Origin: an uncultured Eubacteriales bacterium
GTDB taxonomy: Bacteria; Bacillota; Clostridia; Lachnospirales; Lachnospiraceae
Assembly: GCA_900557175.1 (NCBI GenBank)
Contig: USSL01000002.1
Span: 1-28,355, forward strand
Direction of reading: 5' to 3'
DNA: 28,355 nt
The translations under genes and the position numbers were made by a program. Below are positions 6,984-12,736 of this stretch, in pieces. Position 1 is the first letter of the stretch; the number at the start of each line of letters is the position of its first letter. The notes under the pieces were generated by a model. That model was given only the letters and a program-made list of their open reading frames with translations, had not been told where the DNA came from and searched no databases.

Positions 6984-7089
6984 ATCGCGACACCTCCGAC
7001 ATCATGCCACGCAAAAAGGCATATAATACTTTAAGTTCTTTAACTGTCATTTTTTCAACTTTTTCAATGATATATTTTTTAAAATCCAT
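6976..7089 (-). CDS. very small protein, 37 aa
   Basis: ATG at 7089 opens a 37-codon frame beginning MDFKKYIIEKVEKMTVKELK and ending SEVSRYD. It looks like a short amphipathic helical peptide. AAAGGGTGA precedes the start by about 5 bases. Its stop overlaps the start region of the 140-aa gene (6983), the arrangement expected for real, coupled genes. Function is unknown. Confidence 0.6.
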   Translation of the reverse strand: MDFKKYIIEKVEKMTVKELKVLYAFLRGMMSEVSRYD

Positions 7090-7112
7090 GATTTCACCCT
7101 TTCTTTTTATTT

Positions 7113-7153
7113 CCAAGTGGGCTATAATAATATTGTTTTTAGTGCCCACTTGG
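7113..7153. repeat. 10-bp inverted repeat with AT-rich loop
   Basis: CCAAGTGGGC (7113-7122) and GCCCACTTGG (7144-7153) are perfect complements separated by 21 AT-rich bases. It lies in the 112-bp gap downstream of the helicase-loader gene. No T-tract follows on the minus strand, so it is not an ordinary terminator. Confidence 0.6.
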
Positions 7154-7163
7154 CTACTTTTCC

Positions 7164-7196
7164 CCCTATCGTTGTTGGCGCAGCGTTAGGGGATTT
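7164..7196. repeat. GC-armed inverted repeat (candidate cis site)
   Basis: CCCCTATCG and CGTTAGGGG form a 9-bp stem with one mismatch around a 12-nt loop, followed on the plus strand by ATTTTTCTTTT. No rightward gene needs a terminator here. Inverted repeats with C-run/G-run arms are also typical of relaxase or replication origins, so the role is open. Confidence 0.45.
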
Positions 7197-7201
7197 TTCT
7201 T

Positions 7202-8038
7202 TTAAAAAATCTTTTCATCTGTCTTTGACAGACTATTTATAAAGTCTTTGTTTTCCTTGTCTGCTATTTTGCGCCTTACTGATACGTTAGGCATATATAT
7301 CGGCGCTGTATGGCTTCTTATCCGGTCTATTGTGCGCGCGTCTTCTTTAAGGTCATCATAGTCAAAATTGCTTGTATAGATTGTCGGTAAAAAGCGTTCA
7401 TGTCTGTAATTCACTAAACCGAATATAACGGATTGCGTCCAGTCTTTCCCGGAAGCTTCAGCACCGATATCATCAAGGATTAAAAGCAAACAATCTTTCA
7501 TGTTTTTTATTTGCTCTTTGCTATCGTCGTCATTTTTTCGCATAAGTTCTACATACTCTTGTGAAGTAACAAACTTTACAGACAGCCCGACGCGCTTAAT
7601 AAGTTCATTGGCAATGCAACACGCCAACATTGTTTTACCGCTGCCGCAGCACTTTGACGTGATATAAAGCCCTTTCCCGGCCTTTTCCCATTCGGCGAAC
7701 CGTACAACGAATAGATTGACTATCTTTTTCAATTGGCTTGTGTCTGTATCGCCGTATAAAGTCCAGTCAAATTCATTTGCACGCTTATAGACATATTTCA
7801 GCGGCATACGGCTGAGGCTCTGACGCCTTAGGGCTTCACTGTCTAAAATTGTATTATCTGCCTTAAAAAATGGCTGTGTCTCTCCGTAGCCCTCAAAATC
7901 ATAAGTGATAAGCTGCCCTTTTTGTTCTTTTAATGTCACCGGTTCAATCGCCGTAATCTGGCATTGAATTGAGCCACTTTGCATACATTTCGTTAGGCGT
8001 TGGCCAACTTTCGGAATTATTTCTTGTGTCTGCTGCAT
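7202..8038 (-). CDS. DnaC-like helicase loader (AAA+ ATPase)
   Basis: This 278-aa protein has a C-terminal AAA+ domain of the DnaC/IstB type. Walker A is SKCCGSGKT (about residues 128-136) and Walker B is LLLILDDIGAE (about 185-194). A sensor-like YTSNFDYDDL follows near 228, then an arginine-containing RIRSHTAP. The N-terminal ~80 residues are divergent, as in phage loaders. ATG 8038 follows GGGAGGGGAAGAAA, a strong ribosome site, so the 95-bp overlap with the upstream initiator gene is probably genuine. It should load the host replicative helicase at the element's origin together with that initiator. Confidence 0.85.
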   Translation of the reverse strand: MQQTQEIIPKVGQRLTKCMQSGSIQCQITAIEPVTLKEQKGQLITYDFEGYGETQPFFKADNTILDSEALRRQSLSRMPLKYVYKRANEFDWTLYGDTDTSQLKKIVNLFVVRFAEWEKAGKGLYITSKCCGSGKTMLACCIANELIKRVGLSVKFVTSQEYVELMRKNDDDSKEQIKNMKDCLLLILDDIGAEASGKDWTQSVIFGLVNYRHERFLPTIYTSNFDYDDLKEDARTIDRIRSHTAPIYMPNVSVRRKIADKENKDFINSLSKTDEKIF

Positions 8039-8726
8039 TTTCTTCCCCTCCCTTCGTGTAATCAGTAAACGGCGTATTTGCGCCTAAAAAAGTTTTGCAC
8101 TGTTTTATATATTTCTTCTCGCGGTGCTCTTTTTCGCATTGATCGGCGTAATTCTTTACAGCCTGTAAAAGTTCAGTTTCTGAAAAACCATCATTTAACC
8201 GCGCTTGATAAGCTTTGTAAGCTGCTGCCTTTTCTGTTTTCCTTGGATATACCGCCCATAATGATTCGAAATTAGGGCAATATATATTATTCTTTATATT
8301 CTTATTATTCTTATATTCTTTATCTGTTGTCACTTGCTTGTCACTTGTTTGTCGGTCGGTTGTCAGATTGTTTGTCGCTTTGCTTGTCGCTTCTCGGCTG
8401 TCACTTTGGTAAAAGTCATAATTTACAACGTTTATAACTCTATATTTGTTTGTCACTCTCTCTGTTATCTCGCCTGTCAATTTTAGATGTTTTATAGCTG
8501 TTCTTATATTTCTTACTGAATAGCCTAAATCTTTAGCAAGAGAAGCAAGAGAAGTGATAAACTCGCCGCGTTCGTAATGCTGGCCTTGCCATTCTCCCGG
8601 CTTCCAATTTGCCTTTAATAGACAATGTATAAATAATGCTCTTGTACATGGTTCAGAGTACCACTGCCAACTTAAAATTTTTCTGCAAAGCTTAACAAAA
8701 GACGCGTCTGTAGGTTCATGAGCCAT
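7944..8726 (-). CDS. replication initiator / replisome-organizer-like protein
   Basis: This 260-aa protein has an N-terminal winged-helix region (about residues 1-105) of the phage replisome-organiser type. It contains ALFIHCLLKANWKPGEWQG, then RGEFITSLASLAKDLGYS and a recognition helix with NIRTAIKHLK. A low-complexity Asn/Thr/Lys linker (about 115-145) leads to a C-terminal block starting FESLWAVYPRKTEKAAAYKA, common in phage DnaD-like replication proteins. GGGTGAGT lies just before the start. The order initiator-then-DnaC is the standard phage/element replication cassette, and the origin may lie in or near this gene. Confidence 0.8.
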   Translation of the reverse strand: MAHEPTDASFVKLCRKILSWQWYSEPCTRALFIHCLLKANWKPGEWQGQHYERGEFITSLASLAKDLGYSVRNIRTAIKHLKLTGEITERVTNKYRVINVVNYDFYQSDSREATSKATNNLTTDRQTSDKQVTTDKEYKNNKNIKNNIYCPNFESLWAVYPRKTEKAAAYKAYQARLNDGFSETELLQAVKNYADQCEKEHREKKYIKQCKTFLGANTPFTDYTKGGEENAADTRNNSESWPTPNEMYAKWLNSMPDYGD

Positions 8727-8730
8727 TTAC

Positions 8731-8913
8731 TCACCACCCACCTGCAAAGAAGTCCGAAAATTCTTCGCGAATACTTTCAATTTTATTTTTGAGCGCTGTC
8801 ATCTCTGCTGCATATTCCGGCCGCCACCTGCTGCCGCTCATGTCAATTAGATTGCTATAACGCAGTGCAAGGGCTGTATAGTCCCTTATTTGTTCTACTG
8901 TCATAACTTTCAT
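8731..8913 (-). CDS. hypothetical 60-aa protein
   Basis: This short, mostly helical protein begins MKVMTVEQIRDYTALALRYS and has a Gly-Trp C-terminus. The start abuts the stop of the excisionase-like gene, and the replication initiator starts 4 bases after its own stop. GGTGAG precedes the ATG. No family is recognised. The tight packing supports it being a real gene of the leftward operon. Confidence 0.6.
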   Translation of the reverse strand: MKVMTVEQIRDYTALALRYSNLIDMSGSRWRPEYAAEMTALKNKIESIREEFSDFFAGGW

Positions 8914-9093
8914 TTACTCACCGCCTTCACCGTTTAAGAAATCAATAAATTTTTCAAAGTTTATCAAAAACTTATTGCCGGCCTTAATATGTATGATTTC
9001 ATTTCTTAGACAAAGCTTCCTGATGAAATCATATGACAAGCCTGTCTTTAAGCTGGCCTCTTTTATTGTTACCATTGTCGGAACATCATTCAT
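8914..9093 (-). CDS. excisionase-like / MerR-type helix-turn-helix protein
   Basis: A 59-aa protein of the excisionase/HTH_17 type: TIKEASLKTGLSYDFIRKLC forms the helix-turn-helix (about residues 9-28). IIHIKAGNKFLINFEKFIDFL follows as the wing and final helix. I choose ATG 9093 over 9102 because AAAGGAG ends exactly at 9103 and needs spacing. Proteins of this kind bend DNA at attachment sites and steer the integrase to excision; some only regulate. Its position directly ahead of the replication genes resembles xis in phage-inducible islands. Confidence 0.75.
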   Translation of the reverse strand: MNDVPTMVTIKEASLKTGLSYDFIRKLCLRNEIIHIKAGNKFLINFEKFIDFLNGEGGE

Positions 9094-9162
9094 CTGCTGC
9101 ATCTCCTTTCTCTCCTGTGTAATGCTTTTTTATATGGGATTTTTAAATTTTAAATACAAAGA

Positions 9163-9176
9163 GGTATATTTATACC
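9163..9176. promoter_or_regulatory. palindromic site upstream of the xis-like gene
   Basis: GGTATA-TT-TATACC is a perfect 6-bp-arm palindrome about 70 bases upstream of the xis-like start, in an AT-rich intergenic stretch (9094-9231). It could be an operator; no clear promoter is assigned. Confidence 0.4.
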
Positions 9177-9231
9177 CTAAGCATATTAAAATTGATTTTT
9201 ACCCATTTTCATGCCTATTATATAAGCGTTT

Positions 9232-9684
9232 TTAATTATTTCCGTGAAGTCTATTGGCTATTGCTCGGCGCTGTTCTTCTGTAAGTGACATCGGCGGATT
9301 AATTCTCAACCATGCAACCGGAATGTGAGCGCAAATGCTGCCGTTTTGATTTTCGGCGATGATGTTACATTCTTCCGGGAATTTCTCCGCAAGTTTCTTG
9401 ATACGTGTTTTGTATCGTCCTTGTGAGAATGTGACTGTTGCCTTACTTTGGCCTTTAAGAAATTCAATAACGTTTTCATTACCGTAATCATCCAGTAAAG
9501 CAATATCAGCCGTGTCACACTGCAAAACATTTGCAATGCGTTCAAGTGTGCCAACTTCAACATATCTGTTTTCAAATATCCAGTCTAAATTGAATAGGGT
9601 AATCCCTGTCACTTTCTCGATGTCTGTCATGTTTATGCGCCGCTCTTGCATCAGCTCGCGGCAGCGTTTTACATTTAATTTCAT
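9232..9684 (-). CDS. XRE-like HTH domain protein of the element's early region
   Basis: A 150-aa protein. The N-terminus (about residues 1-65) looks like an XRE-type helix-turn-helix, with MNMTDIEKVTG-like and TLERIANVLQCDTADI segments. The C-terminal half carries a distinct domain with ATVTFSQGRYKTRIKKLAEK and GSICAHIPVAWLRI, seen by me before in Clostridial phage/element proteins. ATG 9684 is preferred because AAGGAGG sits 10 bases upstream; the longer frame has a weak site. It is likely a regulator of the leftward operon. Its exact role is unknown. Confidence 0.7.
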   Translation of the reverse strand: MKLNVKRCRELMQERRINMTDIEKVTGITLFNLDWIFENRYVEVGTLERIANVLQCDTADIALLDDYGNENVIEFLKGQSKATVTFSQGRYKTRIKKLAEKFPEECNIIAENQNGSICAHIPVAWLRINPPMSLTEEQRRAIANRLHGNN

Positions 9685-9720
9685 TTCGTGCGTTCCTCCT
9701 TTCTTTCCTGAGCTTCCGCT

Positions 9721-9741
9721 CATTCCTTCGCCCTGCCCGGC
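9721..9741 (+). repeat. 21-bp near-identical repeat, copy 1
   Basis: CATTCCTTCGCCCTGCCCGG plus one base matches 11215-11235 at 19 of 21 positions, same orientation. It lies in the short gap between the Cro-like and HTH genes. Confidence 0.55.
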
Positions 9742-9744
9742 GGT

Positions 9745-9960
9745 TTAATCGTCAATGATTTCTGTAACTTTACAATTTAGCGCCTGCGCAATCTTTCCAA
9801 GTGTTGCAATTTTGCAGCCGCCTTGCTTCATTATGCGACGATATGACGCGTAACTAATCCCTGCTGCACTGCATAAGTCATAAGGATTCATGCACTTTTC
9901 AGCCATTAAAAGCTGAACCTTACTTTGACTGATTTTTAAACCTGTCATTACTGTTGCCAT
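9745..9960 (-). CDS. Cro-like XRE-family transcriptional regulator
   Basis: A 71-aa protein made of one XRE/Cro-type helix-turn-helix: KVQLLMAEKCMNPYDLCSAA and SYASYRRIMKQGG form the helices, and KIATLGKIAQALNCKVTEII ends the domain. AGGAGG lies 9 bases before ATG 9960. It is the first gene of the leftward operon, divergent from the repressor gene at 10119. It takes the place of Cro/Str in a lysogeny-type switch and probably antagonises the repressor at the shared operators. Confidence 0.85.
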   Translation of the reverse strand: MATVMTGLKISQSKVQLLMAEKCMNPYDLCSAAGISYASYRRIMKQGGCKIATLGKIAQALNCKVTEIIDD

Positions 9961-9999
9961 GTCTTGTCACCTCCTTGAATGCTTTTTCAGAAGTATTTT

Positions 10000-10025
10000 G
10001 TTCTGTGACACTATCTTAACAGAAC
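10000..10025. promoter_or_regulatory. candidate operator between repressor and Cro-like gene
   Basis: GTTCTGT (10000-10006) and ACAGAAC (10019-10025) are perfect inverted 7-mers 12 bp apart. They straddle the -10 box of the leftward promoter. A further TTCTGT half-site lies at 10033-10038 over the -35. This fits repressor binding. Confidence 0.6.
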
Positions 10026-10041
10026 ATTTTTATTCTGTCAA
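10013..10041 (-). promoter_or_regulatory. main leftward promoter of the element
   Basis: On the minus strand TTGACA (10041-10036), exactly 17 bp, TAAGAT (10018-10013). This near-consensus promoter drives the Cro-like gene and the operon behind it. Confidence 0.85.
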
Positions 10042-10089
10042 TAACAAAAAAAGAATTGTTTTGCTCTGTTTTTTTGTATTAATTTATGG

Positions 10090-10095
10090 TATAGT
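10090..10095 (+). promoter_or_regulatory. -10 box for the repressor gene
   Basis: TATAGT lies 24 bases before the repressor start; the -35 (about 10067-10072) is weak. The weak promoter facing a strong divergent one is usual for maintained repression. Confidence 0.45.
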
Positions 10096-10118
10096 AATTA
10101 AAAAAGGGGGTATTGATA

Positions 10119-10541
10119 TTGACAACCGGCGAAAACATACGAAATCTTAGAAAGAAAAAGGGGTTAACCCAAAAAAAATTAGGGGAATTGAGTGGCATTA
10201 ATGAAGTACAAATAAGACAATATGAACTTGGAAAAGTTCAGCCTAAAATGGTTACTTTAAAAAAATTGGCGACTGCTTTAGATACTGACGAATGGCATTT
10301 ATTGAACTTAACTGAAGCACCATTAAAAACGCCTTTTCCTATTTCTGCCATAGTTAATAATGCTGTGAATAAAATACTGGATGATGTAGAGCCCAAAAGG
10401 ATGATGTATTTTTTTAAACTACTAAACAAAGAAGGACAAGCAAAAGCCATAGAACAAGTAGAAATGCTTACCAAGATACCCGAATACCAAGCCCCGACTG
10501 CTTCGGATCCAACCGAGCAGGAGAGCAGCAAAAAGAAATAG
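10119..10541 (+). CDS. XRE-family repressor (CI/ImmR/Stl-like)
   Basis: A 140-aa protein with an N-terminal XRE helix-turn-helix (NIRNLRKKKGLTQKKLGELS and the recognition part NEVQIRQYELGKVQP, about residues 6-45). An unrecognised helical C-terminal half (VNKILDDVEPKRMMYFFKLL) and a Lys/Ser tail follow. It has no visible RecA-dependent protease or metallopeptidase motif. TTG 10119 is preferred to TTG 10113 because GGGGG (10106-10110) is 8 bases upstream. It is transcribed toward the integrase and divergent from the Cro-like gene. It should hold the element quiescent; the release signal is not apparent. Confidence 0.85.
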   Translation: MTTGENIRNLRKKKGLTQKKLGELSGINEVQIRQYELGKVQPKMVTLKKLATALDTDEWHLLNLTEAPLKTPFPISAIVNNAVNKILDDVEPKRMMYFFKLLNKEGQAKAIEQVEMLTKIPEYQAPTASDPTEQESSKKK

Positions 10542-10989
10542 CAGCTAAGTGAATTAATACCGAAGAAAATACAAATGATTCCGAAGAATAGCAGCAGGAG
10601 AAAATAGCACTATAAAGGCCTCCCTATTTCGGGGCCCAACTACCAAAACGGTACTTGAGATTGAAGACGCTGAACGATTCGTTTACCGTGATAAGAAATG
10701 ATGGAGTCGCGAAACGTTACCCCATCCGGCGTACTGTTTCAGTGCATAAGGACGTCGAAAATCTCTACACCCTTGCGAGGGGTAGGAATACCATGCACAC
10801 CCTCAAGGCTGCTGCCGATATCATACTTGATACGGCGTTTCACCGTAGCCCTTACAACGTTGTATTTTGCCCATACAGCTATTTTAAATCATCAGACGAT
10901 AAAATAACCTTGACAATAATATACTTACCCGGAGAGCCGAAAGGGGCGATGCACCAGCGCCGGACGTTTTACGAAAGGAGTTGGTACAT
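10542..10989. other. long gap between repressor and toxin, with one doubtful ORF
   Basis: This 448-base stretch has no confident gene. A plus-strand frame from TTG 10655 to 11023 (122 aa, with ITLTIIYLPGEPKG near the end) reads like protein. It lacks a ribosome site, has a TTG start, and runs through the toxin's ribosome site and first codons. It may be a degenerate gene, or part of a long toxin leader. No ImmA-type metallopeptidase is seen. Confidence 0.4.
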
Positions 10990-11079
10990 ATGGTTACATA
11001 CAGCGATTTATTTGCTTTTGTGATTATGCTTTGTGCAGTCGTTACTCTTGTTGTTACACTTACAGAACGCAAAAAGTAG
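10990..11079 (+). CDS. holin-like type I toxin peptide, 29 aa
   Basis: A 29-residue peptide, MVTYSDLFAFVIMLCAVVTL then VVTLTERKK. It has one transmembrane helix (about residues 7-24) and a charged tail. The MVTY...LFxF start and the hydrophobic helix match the putative holin-like toxin family (Hol_Tox) found in Bacillota type I systems. AAAGGAG ends 9 bases before the ATG, and the stop codon is inside the terminator stem. An antisense promoter and convergent RNA overlap its 3' end. It would insert in the membrane when unopposed and likely stabilises the element. Confidence 0.85.
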   Translation: MVTYSDLFAFVIMLCAVVTLVVTLTERKK

Positions 11080-11167
11080 CGCCCCTGTCCTGCGAAGATA
11101 AGGCGCTACTTTTGTGACTTACACTTTGCCGGCGGCTGGACTTCACCCAGTTTTCGGCTCTCTTGTT
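11068..11167 (-). ncRNA. antisense RNA antitoxin (type I)
   Basis: From a strong promoter (11202-11174), transcription would begin near 11167 and run leftward into the 3' end of the toxin gene. It would stop at the shared hairpin 11113-11072, which on this strand is followed by TTTTTG. That gives an RNA of about 100 nt, overlapping the toxin mRNA by about 45 nt including the terminator. The geometry matches known Bacillus type I antitoxins such as those paired with txpA/bsr-type toxins. Size and ends are inferred. Confidence 0.75.
11072..11113. terminator. shared bidirectional terminator of toxin and antisense RNA
   Basis: A 12-bp perfect stem (AAAAGTAGCGCC 11072-11083 with GGCGCTACTTTT 11102-11113) and an 18-nt loop, with T-runs on both strands. 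The toxin stop codon lies within it. Confidence 0.88.
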
Positions 11168-11173
11168 AAGTAT

Positions 11174-11202
11174 ATTATAAGTCAATGCTTAGGCATTGTC
11201 AA
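11174..11202 (-). promoter_or_regulatory. promoter of the antisense RNA
   Basis: On the minus strand TTGACA (11202-11197), 17 bp, TATAAT (11179-11174): a full-consensus promoter pointing into the toxin gene, with no ORF behind it. Confidence 0.9.
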
Positions 11203-11214
11203 ATTTTTTCTACC

Positions 11215-11235
11215 CATTCCCTCACCCTGCCCGGC
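11215..11235 (+). repeat. 21-bp near-identical repeat, copy 2
   Basis: CATTCCCTCACCCTGCCCGG plus one base; matches 9721-9741 with two mismatches. It ends 24 bases before the integrase start codon. Confidence 0.55.
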
Positions 11236-11258
11236 ATGAATGAAAGGAGAGAAAAATA

Positions 11259-12581
11259 ATGGCAAGTATTAGAAAGCGTAAAAATTCATATCAAGTCACT
11301 GTAAGTAATGGCTACGACGCAGCCGGTCGCAAGCTCACTGAAACCGCAACATTTACACCGGATCCAACAAAGACTGAAAAGCAAAATCAAAAAGCCCTTG
11401 AAGTATTCGCGTTTGAATTTGAGCAAAAGGTCAGGTCAGGAAATTATCTTGACGGTGAAAAGCTGCTTTTAAAGGACTATGCCGCGCGCTGGCTTTCTGA
11501 ATATGCCGAAAACAGGCTTGCTTACTCCACTTATGCCAATTATAAGATGAATATTGAAAGCCGCATCATCCCAAGTCTTGGACATATGAAAATGAGCCAA
11601 ATTAAGCCGCTGCATATTCAAGCCATGTATAACGCGCTTTTATCCGATACGGCAAGGAATGACGGCAAGAGCGGCCGCCTTTCTACTGGCACTATAAAAA
11701 AGGTTCATGCAATACTATCCAGTATGCTTCACACAGCTGTTCTTTGGCAGATTATAGAATCCAATCCATGTGATCGCGTCGCGCCTCCGGCCAGCCATGA
11801 ACAGCGCAGCGTCTGCCCTAAACACTTTACCCTTGAACAGGCCGACGCTTTTATTAAGGCGCTCGATATGGACATCAAGACAAATTACAGCGATCGGAAG
11901 CGCATAGACAGCACCGGCAATTTGTATTTTGTGGGCGGCTATCAGACTTCAAAAAAGATACCTTTGCAAATTAAAGTCTTTTTCTATATGGCATTGTTCG
12001 GCGGTTTCCGCCGTTCGGAAATATTGGCATTGACGTGGAAAGATATTGATTTTCAGAAAAATACCGTGGATATTTTTAAATCGCTGACATTAAAGGATCA
12101 CGAAATGACGGTGAAGACAACCAAGACGAAAACATCTGCAAGGACTGTGTCACTGCCGGCGCCTGTCATGCACCTGCTGCATCAGCTTCTTATAGAGCAA
12201 AAACAATATGCCTTAAGTCTTGGCTCTCAATGGGTAGGGCATAGGGGCAGCAGCTACGAAGATAACTACATCTTCATACAGTGGAACGGTCAAGTTATGT
12301 ACTTAGACACGCCTTACCAGTGGTTTAGAAAGATACTTGATAATTACAACCGGCAGCAGACCGATGAAGCCGACAAGCTTCCGCCGATCACAATGCACGG
12401 ACTGCGGCACACGTCGGCGACGCTGCTTATCAGTCAGAATGTGGATATACGCACAGTCTCCGGACGCCTTGGCCATGCTCAGACAAGCACCACTATGAAT
12501 ATTTACGCCCATAGCCTGAGGAAATCAGACGAGGCCGCCGCCGAATCGCTCGGGGATTTGCTTATAAAACAGAATTTTTAA
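11259..12581 (+). CDS. int: tyrosine-recombinase integrase
   Basis: A 440-aa integrase: N-terminal arm-binding-type segment (about residues 1-60, MASIRKRKNSYQVTV), SAM-like core-binding domain (about 70-180) and C-terminal catalytic domain. Catalytic residues are visible: Arg251 in FGGFRRSEI, a Lys around 289-291 in TKTKTSAR, HGLRH with His380 and Arg383, His406 in LGHAQTS, and Tyr416 in NIYAHSL. AAAGGAG precedes ATG 11259. It reads toward the intact tRNA-Thr, 112 bases away, and should recombine the 43-bp core. All key residues are present, so it looks functional. Confidence 0.95.
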   Translation: MASIRKRKNSYQVTVSNGYDAAGRKLTETATFTPDPTKTEKQNQKALEVFAFEFEQKVRSGNYLDGEKLLLKDYAARWLSEYAENRLAYSTYANYKMNIESRIIPSLGHMKMSQIKPLHIQAMYNALLSDTARNDGKSGRLSTGTIKKVHAILSSMLHTAVLWQIIESNPCDRVAPPASHEQRSVCPKHFTLEQADAFIKALDMDIKTNYSDRKRIDSTGNLYFVGGYQTSKKIPLQIKVFFYMALFGGFRRSEILALTWKDIDFQKNTVDIFKSLTLKDHEMTVKTTKTKTSARTVSLPAPVMHLLHQLLIEQKQYALSLGSQWVGHRGSSYEDNYIFIQWNGQVMYLDTPYQWFRKILDNYNRQQTDEADKLPPITMHGLRHTSATLLISQNVDIRTVSGRLGHAQTSTTMNIYAHSLRKSDEAAAESLGDLLIKQNF

Positions 12582-12588
12582 AGTAAAC

Positions 12589-12607
12589 AGTAGTCAAATA
12601 GTAGTCA
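12589..12607 (+). repeat. AGTAGTCA pair, right end (candidate integrase arm sites)
   Basis: AGTAGTCA (12589-12596) and TAGTAGTCA (12599-12607) repeat, in 19 identical bases, the pair at 3622-3640. It starts 7 bases after the int stop codon. Confidence 0.7.
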
Positions 12608-12614
12608 AAACACA

Positions 12615-12647
12615 AAAACCGCCCTTTTGGACGGTTTTCTTTTTTTG
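12615..12647. terminator. bidirectional terminator between int and tRNA-Thr
   Basis: AAAACCGCCC-TTTT-GGACGGTTTT (one mismatch) has a T-run on the plus strand and TTTTTG on the minus strand. It can end int transcripts and also replaces the lost native terminator for tRNA-Thr. Confidence 0.85.
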
Positions 12648-12660
12648 CCTGTAAAATCTC

Positions 12661-12685
12661 TGAAAGCCTTGATTTTACTGACTTT
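12661..12685 (+). repeat. 25-bp repeat, right copy
   Basis: Matches 3541-3565 at 24 of 25 bases in the same orientation, 8 bp from the right core repeat. Confidence 0.75.
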
Positions 12686-12693
12686 TCTATGAC

Positions 12694-12736
12694 AGCTAAC
12701 AGCGGGAATCGAACCCGCGACCTACGCATTACGAGT
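12694..12736. repeat. attR: attachment-site repeat, right copy
   Basis: A 43-bp core identical to 3462-3504. Here it forms the anticodon-loop-to-3'-end half of the intact tRNA-Thr gene, so the element restores the tRNA on integration. Confidence 0.93.

Larger units (their letters stand above)
3462..12736. mobile_element. integrated satellite-like genetic element in tRNA-Thr(CGT)
   Basis: The element measures 9,232 bp from core to core. At the right end an integrase gene reads toward the intact tRNA. Then come a type I toxin-antitoxin locus and a rightward repressor. About a dozen genes are transcribed leftward: Cro-like, HTH protein, Xis-like, replication initiator, helicase loader, small ORFs, cold-shock protein, coiled-coil protein and sigma factor. 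Short repeats shared by both ends look like integrase arm sites. No relaxase, coupling protein, terminase or structural gene is visible. The layout (few genes on the int side of the repressor, the rest as one long operon with xis and rep) resembles Gram-positive phage-inducible islands. A mobilizable element lacking its own relaxase is the main alternative. Confidence 0.85.

Noticed and set aside
3462..12736. Complete prophage
   Set aside because: No terminase, portal, capsid, tail or lysis enzyme genes, and it is only 9.2 kb.
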